A stretch of DNA of 64,000 nt from Lasiosphaeris hirsuta (taxonomy: Eukaryota; Ascomycota; Sordariomycetes; Sordariales; Lasiosphaeriaceae), in assembly GCA_030549175.1 (NCBI GenBank), contig JAUKUA010000001.1, forward strand, positions 5,022,001 to 5,086,000, written 5' to 3'. The notes under the pieces are model-generated. The model saw only the letters and a list, made by a program, of their open reading frames with translations, searched no databases and was not told where the DNA came from. A program made the position numbers and the translations under genes. Below are positions 54,898-64,000 of the stretch, in pieces. How positions within the stretch are numbered: the stretch's first letter is position 1; each line of letters starts with the position of its first letter.

Positions 54898-55570
54898 ATG
54901 GCCACATACGACGAGGATATCGTCATAGTGGGGACTGAAGGCACAGCTAATGCTGGTGTCAGACCGTAGGCACGCCCATAATGGTTCCGTCCCCGAAAGA
55001 AACTGACGATTTATTTTCCAGCCCTTTCGTGCTTGCTAACCCTCACGGCGACCTAACTATCAAGTTTGGTACCCACAAATAGCACGTCAACAAGCGTATT
55101 GTCTGCAATTTCTCGGCATGGATTTCCAATGCCCTTGAAAGCAGGACGGCGAACGAGGAACAGGTCGATTGGGGAAGAACTATCGTAGAAGGAAACCGCG
55201 AGAGAATGGTGGCTTGGGATAAGAACAAATACCCGGGAAGAAGGAACACCACGACGGAAGGGAGCCCCGGACGGAATTCGCCGTCTGATGTTGACGAGCG
55301 CTAACGGCGATGTGAGCAACAGGACTGTGTTGGGATTCCATCCTCATTCTTCAACACCTTGACGCCCGCCATCTTTGAGCAAGTCCCGGGAGATCGACAC
55401 CTCCTTCCTGACCCATGTCAAAGTCTTCTATTTGGCCGATATATTAGACACGGGCGGTCTGAAAGAGGAGGCCGTGAAGAACATCAAAGCCTTGGCAGAC
55501 AAGGCCCGATGGCTCGTTCAGATCCGGCGAAAGCCCTGGACCATAACAGAAGCGTCACTTGAGTTCACTT
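54898..55570 (+). pseudogene. Broken BTB/POZ-domain gene
   Basis: ATG at 54898 begins MATYDEDIVIVGTEG. A plausible intron (GTAGGC...TTCCAG, 54968-55021) leads into PPFVLANPHGDLTIKFGTHK, immediately stopped by TAG (55079-55081). The frame then continues HVNKRIVCNFSAWISNALES. The DLTIKFG...H-V-x-K-x-(I/V)-(V/C) order is that of a BTB domain start. A second part, in another frame at about 55375-55500, reads FLTHVKVFYLADILDTGGLKEEAVKNIKALAD, the typical BTB C-terminal helix. The stop and frame changes indicate decay. Some fungal BTB genes have more introns, but the TAG inside the conserved strand is hard to splice out. Confidence 0.6.
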
Positions 55571-58500
55571 CTCTGAGCTGTTGCCGTCATAGAGACAGGA
55601 GGATGGCTGGCGAGCGAAGCTCCAGGTGGCCATCTTTGGAGGAGCAAGCGCGTGCTGTCGGTTGAAACCAACTGCGCATGAAAATTTTCCTCGCGAGAGC
55701 ACGTGACTCTGCAAGGACGGGGCTTGTGTGGGCTGGAATCGGCAACCTTTCTGCCGATCTGCAAGGGGATATGGCTGCATGGTCCGCAAAATCTGAAACT
55801 GTGTCTGAGACCTTGGACACTAAAGAGTCACTGCGAGGCCGTCACTGGCTTCTGTTTCAGGCCTCCCACACTATCTCTCTCGCTATCTCGCACTCTTGGG
55901 AATCTGGAAAGGGAAACAACCATCGCAAATTTTGTCATCCACGCCGCCCCTTAATATCAGAGGTGTAATGACAGAAAATAACCCGTAATGTGCTTTGCGA
56001 CGCGGCTCTTGACATCTGCAGTGCCCAAAAGTGGACATGGAGGTGACACCCAGGCGCTTATTTGACGTGGACAGATTACGTGATTGCCACCACTTTTCGC
56101 CCACGGGCTTGCGTTGCCACTGCGAATCCGTACGGACCGTGGTGTGCGTTTGGGGTCCCAACAACAAACAAGATATCAGCCAATCCCGCCCTATCGTATG
56201 TATGGGCACTTGTTGGCCTTCCTCGCGCCTGATGCTGTTCAAGGCAAGGGATTTACGGCTGGAGACAGCGTGGGATGGCAAAGCGCTTGGCCAGAGCTAG
56301 AGCGGGGAAAGCCCCAGCATTGATGATGCATGTCGACACAGAAAGGATTGCCTTCCGGACTCCCCTCCCAAGCTCGAGTGCTGACCAGGGAGATCCCGAA
56401 TGCGGAGGGACAAGTTCTCTTCCATGTCTTCTTACCTACCTACCCACGGAGTCACGGTCTTCTTGCTGGCCAGACCGCAGGACACAGGACTGACTGAGCG
56501 CATTGTCATCGATCGTCCAATCTGCCCAATCCCTAAATCACGGCTCCTGCTTGCTTGCACCGCGGCCTTGGGTTTCCACCTGGTGTAACTAGTAATGGAA
56601 GTTATGGAAGTTGTTTCGTGTTGCGAAACGCGGCGACCGTGACACAGCGCCTTGCCCCATGGCCTGCAGCACACCCTCACCAGCATCTCAGATGTACCTG
56701 GACCGTAGGTGGGCGTTCAGGAGGAGCAGAAAAGGCAGCTTGGCAGCGTCCCCCACGGGGCCCCAGGATGCGACGCTTCGGTTTGCATCGACGGGGGGTC
56801 TCGCTCACTGACATTCTCGAACAGGCTTATCCCTGTCTGACGTCTTCACTATTCAACCAACCACAACCACCCAGCTTGATGCGAGCGAGATGCCAAGTGA
56901 TCCCGAATGTTTACCTGTAAGCTGCAAAAAGGCTCCTAAAAGTACAGACGAAAAAAAAAAAAGATCACCAGGTTGGAACGCGCAGGGCTTGATCGTCAGA
57001 CCCGCCTGACCCAGCGAGGACGCACACAAATTATAATAAGTAACACGAGCGGGAACATGAAACTGACACCTCTGGCTTCCAAGAATCAATCTTTCAGCGA
57101 CGGCTATCTCCTCATCCCGTTTAACCTTGGTGGCAGATCAGATGAATTGTACGCTGAGGAGGGGCTCGAAGGCTTTCGCGAGGAATGCGATCGCGTATCT
57201 GAGAGTAGTTGCAGAATGTGGCTTTCGCTCACGCTTACCCGTGTACGTGTGTGCGTGAGAGACAGACGCTGGCCGTGTTTCGGATGATGTAACCGACGAG
57301 GGGTGGGGACGGATTCTGTCCTGACACGGTGGGGCTACTTGAAGATTGAAAGGAGCGGGTTGGCGGTTCGGGCTTGACATTGGGCATTTCGCGCAGCCTG
57401 GCATTTGTCTGTATTTGCTTCGCCGTCCACCTGTTCAAAGTCGTTGACCTGGAATCGCCAGTATCGAAGAAAACCCGAAGGCTGGGGAACCAACCAGACT
57501 CTTGGAGTAGCGATGGTCGATTTGGCGCCGGAAATCGCTTTGTGGCCTGTTTGGTTCGGCTTACCTTGAGCCCGTCTACCTTATCCTAGCTCCCTTCCTA
57601 CATACCTACCTAGCTCCACCCGTCTGGCTGGGGGACCTGGCCTTGCCACTGGTTCTCCAACAACTTCAGGGGCACCCAATAGCGATAAGCACGCCAATCG
57701 CGAAGCTCTGACTGTTTCTTTGCCCACGTGAGGCGACTTGGCTGACCTGGGCCCGATGGCGACAGCGCCGAGTCGAGATGACTTGCATGGCCGTATCGAC
57801 TTGTGAAAGGCCCATCCAGCTGTTTGAAAGCAGACCAATCACAATTTGAAACATATGAATATCCCGCAGGCTCTTTGTAAGTGACGTCTTTTTTTTTATT
57901 TAGAGATCAACTAATTCTGCGCTGCCACATCACGGATTCGGCCCAGATTTCGTCCCGCCCTGTATCCTTGCGAGGTGTGTCTGGTGTTGCCGGTTGGCCG
58001 GCCGAGGCACAGCGAAAAAGGGGTATAATCTGCGATAATCTGCCCGCCGCGCTGGCCGATGTCAATCAAGCGAGCAAAGAGATGCAAGGGACGACGATCG
58101 AATCAATGAACAGATGATAAAAACCCCATTCATTGCTCCGCCGTCTCGTTGGCTCTTCTAGATGTGTGTTTCATTCAGCGAGATGACGAGGACACAACCG
58201 GAATAGGAAATTGGACGAACAAGACGGAAACATTCCGTCGAGGACTGCATCGCATCTGAAGATGCTGCGATGGGCTTTGTTCAAATTCGGAACCAGTAGG
58301 CCCCTCATCGGAGAATACACCTCAATACGGGGAGCAGAGGCCTGCCTACCTTACAAGTGTGTGTAGCAAACAGGGCCCCACACCGATTTGTGCCGAGAGA
58401 AGCTATGTAAACAATGCTAGTAATGGTGACTGCAGGAGTGGCTGTTTCCATGGTGCTTGATGCTCCCGACACGATACAAAGAGTTGAGTCTCCGAGCGGT

Positions 58501-61182
58501 TGCTACCTGGAACTTTTGGAAAACGGTGATGGTGGGCGATGAACGTGAGGTTGACAGCCCCGTAGATCCATATGTCGAGACTAAAAGGGTTGGTCAATAT
58601 CAGTGATGTTATAGATCCATCACCTGTGGGCGGAAGAAAAAAACGACGAGCCAAAATTGGCCACGGAATCACTCTAAGCACAGAGTGAGATAATGATCCC
58701 AATTGCAGCAAGTGGCCGCTGAATCCAACAGTTCTTTCAACTGGTCACTGATCAATACGGCGTCTGCTCGGGTTATCCCTTTGAAAATGGCTCTCCTGCA
58801 TCTCGCCAAGACCATAGAAAGGAGAGTGCTAGCGTTGCTTGGTAACTGATTGCACTGGTTGGATTATCGAGGCGACCCGAACCCCCAGATTGTGGCAGAC
58901 ATTTGTCTGACCCGAAAGATGCGGGTTCCAAATGAAAACCCCTTCTCTTAGTCCAAGCAGAGTGCGACAACCGCCTGCGTGTGTTTCCATATCCGCCCAC
59001 ATGCGTTCAATCGCTTCTGTGCGTGAATTGGGGGGGGAGGGGGGGGGAGGGCTGGCCTCTTGGGGTTCTCTCCGGCAGGTTGGCTCTGGGGGGTTGGTTG
59101 GCCGGCGCTGCACCCCTTCAAAGTCCTCGAGACCTCCTCTGTTGTGGGGGAAGCCCTTTGCTTTGCGACCCTACCTGTGAAAAAATACGACCATACTTAG
59201 CAATGAGCCCGCTCGGGCTCATTTTGTTTTCTATCTAACCCTAGGTCGATGGTAGGCAAGTCCCTAACGAAGCCGTGCCTGCAGTCGGAAAGGTCCAACC
59301 TCCTGCATGATACATTTAGACTAACGTAGTATCGTAGTGAAGGATGGGGTGAAGGCTCAAAATCCAGGGAAGATAACGTGAAAGGTAACACCCATTTGAT
59401 GGACGAAGACGAGGCTGTCGAGTTGGGTCGTGTTTGTGCCTGGGGCATCGGGCTGAACTCGAGCGAACCTACAAAGGACATTCCGATTACTCGCAGCAGT
59501 CTTTTGTTCTCGGTTGCGGAAACGTAGAAACCCGATTGAAGGTCTGCAAGCCTGTGGCGTTCAATTGGCACAGCCAACGCTACATCCCTGTTCCCTGAAT
59601 TAATGCCCAGGATGGCCGTGGGGAGGCTCCAAGCATTGCCGTGTCTTGTAGTGTCTTAACAGCGAGCATCTGGAATGGTGCGAGTTAAACGAGAGACCAC
59701 TCGATACAATGACCGATATCCAAGACCGTGAGATTGCTGGAATCCGGCTTGTGACTTGTCGCACCACAACGAATGCCGTCAATGAGACGAAGGTGCGAGG
59801 TCGGTCTGACGGGGTTTGTTGGGCGAGTCGCTGCTGAGCCCTCGGCACCTGCATGGCTGGCAGCCAGCACGTCACTAGATTGTCTGGCCGAGTCGAGGAA
59901 ACATGCTCGCGACATCAAGGCATAGGGATAGGGTGCTGGTGGTTTGTCCAAACCATGCCCAACACGACTCGGATGGTCTGGAGCCTGGAGCCTGGACGAC
60001 ATCTGTTGGCCCGGTTTCGAGTGTCATGAACAAAAAAACGGTCGTGGTTTGGCTAAATGTGGGCGGGAGCTGCCTCGCGAGAGACATGTGTTTCAGAATT
60101 GCCATGATTCCATGGGACAGGTGAGAAATTGTTGGTATTTGTTAATGGAATCCCGGCAGTGGGTACCCCCCCTTTGGAGTGCCGTCCTGCAGGCGAGCAT
60201 GGAATGCAGCTTGTCGAGCATTGTGGGATGGAGCAGCATCGGGAACACTTGGAGATGCAGAGAATAAGTCGTGCCTAGTGCAGATGCAAATGTTACCAGA
60301 GGGCCTGGTGCTGTTGGCGGAGATTAGGCCACCTTTCTTGCGATCTTACCTATCACAATGGAAGGCAACGGGGCTGGAGTTAGGGGGATCTTGGATCTTT
60401 CAAGGGGGCAAGCGCCAGGCGGCGGTCAGGGCTCTGGAGACGAATATACAGTTCTGAGTGGGGATCCTACTAAGTGCGGTTAGTGAGGTCCCGCTGGTGC
60501 TGTTTTTGATTTCGACAAAGCACCTGCAACGACGCCCAGGTGCTCCCAGGTGCCTCCTTGGACCTTGCATCTGGACCGCCGTTTGACGGATCTCCCACTC
60601 GTCTCGGTTTCCAGAGCTTGCGAGCTGCGTCCCATATCGGACGGGCCCTCCGATCACGAGTCGCTGTAGCCGACATACACCTGGACACAGAGCCGACAGG
60701 TTTGCCGGTCTCAGAGACGTCCACAGCCGCAGTTACAAACCTCAGTGGCAGCAGTTACAGGCTGCCCGCACAGCACTGGATCGCAGCAACCCGGCGGGAC
60801 AAGACACGCCAAAAGCTGAGCATCGACGCTCGACCACGCCTTGATACCTTGGTCGTTGGTATTATTTATCCAATAGATCCACCACCTCTGAACAAGCCGT
60901 CTGTGTTCCTTTGACCTCGCCCCGACTCGCAGTCTGGTAGTCTTGCAGGTCGACTGTGCTACGCCGCGCACACGCTCCCGTCCGCAGTTGACCCCCTCCC
61001 CTCTCCCGCTGCACACCTGCCAGGCCGCACTCGGGCAGAGGCAGGGCGATTTAATATATGCGACGTCAATCAGGGTCACCCAGGCAGCTCGAAACCTCTG
61101 CGAGTCTGTCCTGCGTTGAGCTCAGACCCTCAGCCCTCTGCGAATAATTGGTCAGGCCCTCCTGCTCGTTGCATAGCGGACC
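55571..61182. other. Long intergenic region, no supported gene
   Basis: About 5.6 kb of short frames on both strands, none with a recognisable domain. The final ~300 bp presumably hold the 5' UTR and promoter of the following gene. Confidence 0.45.
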
Positions 61183-64000
61183 ATGTCGCAGCTTGCGCTC
61201 CAGAGCAACGAAGGACCGCCAAACCGACTTCACCTCGGCCAGCAGCCTCTGGTGGTGTCGAGCGACTCCAGTCCACAGTCTATGGATTCTTTCCAGGACA
61301 GCCCTACAATCGGGAGAACACAGATCCTCTCGCTCGCTGGCAGCCAACAGGGCTACTCGCCCAATAGCCCACTGCCAACGCCCTCGCCCACCACAAGTTC
61401 CAGGTACGCAAGTGACGCTTTCGCTTTTTTCTCCCTGTGCGGTGCTTGTTGTGTTGTCGTGCTCTCGAATCCTCGCTGGCTTCCTGGCGGCCGAGCCCCA
61501 GCTTCATTGGCGGGCTTTCTTTTTTTATTCCAGAGAGGTGGTCGGGTCCTGGTAGCTGGGTCTGGTGTCTGGTATCTGGCGCTCTATCTTGGTGTCCACC
61601 CTCGGTGTCCACCATTCAAAGGCACTGAACCTTGGGCTGGAGGTTGGGAGCCAAGCTGGTCAGGTCAACCCGAGCACGGGTTTGCTAGGCATTACCGCTG
61701 CCAGACGCACCGCTGCAAATCGGCTCGTCCCCAGAGCCTGCTGGGAGTCGTTGCCCTGTCGTGTGACTGCATCTAGGTACTGCAGTGTCCACAAATACTG
61801 ACCCGATCCCTCCGCCTGTCCCAGGTCCGCACGGAAAGGCGCACCCAGCCCGCTACACTCAGGCACTGCTGTCTCGCCCCCGACGAACCCCGGCCCAACG
61901 CCCTCCGCGTCTGACTTAACTGCTTCATCGCATGAGTCTTACACCACAGCCGCCGTACCACGGATAGTAACCACCGCAGCCCCTGACGACCGTCTCGCGC
62001 GGGCATCCGAGAAGACCTACTACAACAGTGAATCCTCGGGTGCCACCACGCCAGAGGATAGAAGTCCAGGGTGCGTTGTGATGGATGTCCTGTGTTCCCC
62101 GCGCCCTTGGCGACAGAGACTGCTGCCGCGAGCAATGAGTGCCGAGCCTCGTGCTAACCATTCTTCTTCTGCCAGACCGGCACCTTCTCTTCTCCCTCAA
62201 CGATTTCCGAATGAGACCCGCAGCGTCTCCGACCCCGTCGTGAACCCAAAGCCTCCCGGAGGCGTCTCCAAAGTACAACCCTCAGTGATGGCTGGCTCCT
62301 CGAGTGTGCGGGCAGAGCTCGCAAAGGGTGCGCCAAGGAACTCGTCGATGGACTCGACGGTCTCCGCCATATCCGCGAGGTCAGCTCCAAACAAGGCATC
62401 TCAGGAGAACGCTGCCGGGCCGGCAGACATTGCGAACCTAATCAAGGCAGCCGGTAGCCCCGAGGCGGTCATTCAGTACTTGTTGAAGGAGAAGCAGTCG
62501 CAGTCTCAACAAAACGCACAGTTATGGCGGCTAGTTGACAAGCAGCGAGCGATGATCCTCGGCCTCAACAAAGACCTCGAAAGGGCACTGAAGGACAAGG
62601 AAAAGTACAGAAAGAAACTAAAGGAGCTCATGGTCGAACCCGACGTCCCACCCATCCCAGAGGCACCACCACCAAGGGCGCAAGGAGTAAATAGAAACGG
62701 CGCTGCTGCGGCAGATTCACTATCAAAAGAGCGAGTGGTCGAAGTCCCGGTCCCAAGCTCGCCAGGAATGGATCCGGACACACTGAGACACTCACCAATT
62801 CATGTCGCTATGGCTCCGTACCCAATTACTCCCCCAGCAGATCATCCAAGCTCCAATATTGTCCCATCTAGCGTCAGCGAGATACTGGATCCTTCCCACT
62901 CAATGCCCAAACCGAGCGAACACGCATTTGACCAGTTCGATCATGACGCTCACGATGCTCAAGAACGCGAAGCCGAAGCTGCACGAAAGCGAGCGGAAGA
63001 CGCCGAAATTCTTCATGTTAACGTCGGGCTCCCGCCATCTCGCAGCTATCCTCGCGGCCCGCCAAAAATGCCACCTCCGCAGCTTCCTCTGGTGCTTCCC
63101 GAGAGGATATCTAGTCTTGATGAGGGTATTGCTCAATTCCCTCCACCACCCGCGCCCCCACCTCGGAAACCGCCGCCCGCGCCATTGCACCTAAAGAGCT
63201 TGCCACAGCAGAGCCCGACGGTCCCCCCAGAAGAGGATATGGAAACAGACACCGACTACGATGATATCCTCGAGGTCGATGAAATTGAGCACGATGACCG
63301 ACGGGGCCGCCGAAGAACGCGGTCAGAAGATGAACGGGAGCGGGAACTTTTGGCCCAAAAGGAGGCCGAAATTCGCAGTCTATCGAAAAAGAGCAAGAGC
63401 AGCAGCAAGGGCACACCCAGATCGGGTGTCCCCCCGACCCCCAAGGCAGAGATGCCAGCTAGCCCCAGGCTTATCCAAATCGGCAAGGTTATGCCTCAGC
63501 AACGGGAGACAGCTTCTCTCGCAGGTGTTCTAAGCGGGACGAACACCCAAACAGTAGAGCTCCGGGCGACCGGCATGCCGTTGCTGAGTCCCGGCCTACC
63601 ATCGAGTCCCCGGCCTATGGGGCTAAGATCTCCAGTCAACTCACCACCGCTTTCGCCGCTTGGTGTGTCGAGCTTCCCAGGTGCCCCTCTGTCTCCACGA
63701 CCGCCTCGAGCACCTATCCCGTTGCCTCCAAACACCCCCCTCCACACGCCCTCGCCGGTTGGAGAGCCTTTGCTACTGACAACACCAAAGCCTCTGAACA
63801 TTATAAAAAAAGGACCCGATAGCATCGAGTCGGCAAGCCCAACCAAGAGCAGCCACGAGAGCCCGGTAGAGAGAACCAGAATATTCAAGGGCTTTGTAAC
63901 AGAGGAGTATCCTGATCTTCTACTTCCGCCTAATGCTCTTCCTTCAATAATCATCAAGGTTGCATCCTCTCGTATGAAACCCTCGAGAGCTAGTCTGCTG
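61183..64000 (+). CDS. Large Ser/Pro-rich protein resembling Bem3-type PX/PH/RhoGAP, 5' part
   Basis: Three exons are seen: 61183-61403, 61825-62070, and 62176 to the window edge, giving the first 764 residues. Splices restore TTSSRSARKGAPSP and EDRSPGPAPSLLP. The N-terminal ~200 residues are disordered. A segment ADIANLIKAAGSPEAVIQYLLKEKQSQ followed by QLWRLVDKQRAMILGLNKDLERALKDKEKYRKKLKEL forms a coiled coil (about residues 240-310). Then come a Pro-rich part (PSRSYPRGPPKMPPP, PPPPAPPPRKPPP), an acidic patch and SP-rich stretches. The last visible block, NALPSIIIKVASSRMKPSR, looks like the first strand of a PX domain. I recognise the order VEVPVPSSPG, MAPYPITPPA, DILDP-type, PLPS-type words from fungal Bem3-like RhoGAPs, regulators of Cdc42 polarity. 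The PX, PH and RhoGAP domains would lie beyond the window. Confidence 0.7.

Overview
This window is nuclear DNA from a filamentous ascomycete, most likely a Sordariomycete. The signs are short GT-AG introns (about 50-140 bp) breaking conserved genes, a mitochondrial-type ATP synthase alpha gene encoded in the nucleus, a Ste13/DapB-type dipeptidyl aminopeptidase, a GH131 glucan hydrolase, 2EXR-domain proteins, a tRNA-Val with an intron, and C-to-T style decay of repeated sequences that resembles repeat-induced point mutation. I could not settle order or genus from sequence alone.

Layout. 1-370 is the 3' end of ribosomal protein L11 (+). 1.0-1.3 kb holds a decayed fragment of a GIY-YIG-like gene family. 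1.7-3.6 kb is a conserved low-complexity protein (-). 3.6-9.8 kb has no convincing gene, apart from a second GIY-YIG-like relic at 8.95-9.18 kb. 9.8-11.1 kb is the NAD(P)HX dehydratase (-, 4 exons). 12.2-14.5 kb is ATP synthase alpha (-, 7 exons). 15.8-16.8 kb is a DUF1868/2H-phosphoesterase-like protein (-), and 17.5-18.4 kb is a Ser/Pro-rich protein (-).

18.4-24 kb is an accessory island. It contains the best GIY-YIG-like copy, interrupted by one in-frame TAG, a degenerate ~72-bp tandem array, and a small orphan ORF. 24.1-27.0 kb is the dipeptidyl aminopeptidase (+), 27.3-27.9 kb a YbjQ-family protein (-), and 29.4-30.4 kb a secreted GH131 (+). A ~348-bp foldback (MITE-like) element sits directly behind GH131. 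31.1-31.8 kb is a small secreted protein (-).

34.3-40 kb is gene-dense: a PRA1 protein, a Ser/Arg-rich protein with an unresolved 5' end, a His/Ser-rich protein (-), and a thioredoxin-PITH protein. 44-51 kb carries two 2EXR/F-box-like proteins flanking an MFS transporter. 52.3-53.0 kb is a proline-rich protein whose ATG appears to be split by an intron. A tRNA-Val(AAC) follows at 53.6 kb and a broken BTB gene at 54.9 kb. 55.7-61.2 kb has no recognisable gene. 61.2-64.0 kb is the 5' part of a large protein resembling Bem3-type PX/PH/RhoGAP proteins, running off the window.

The genes are mostly unrelated housekeeping functions: translation, respiration, metabolite repair, vesicle traffic, vacuolar/Golgi proteolysis and redox. 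They are separated by long intergenic spaces seeded with members of one dispersed AT-rich repeat family, recognisable by AAGGCCTTT and ATGCC(A/G)TTT motifs and by a terminal sequence around GTTAGCGCGGGACTTCAAAG. I see no gene cluster for a secondary metabolite, no CRISPR array and no rRNA.
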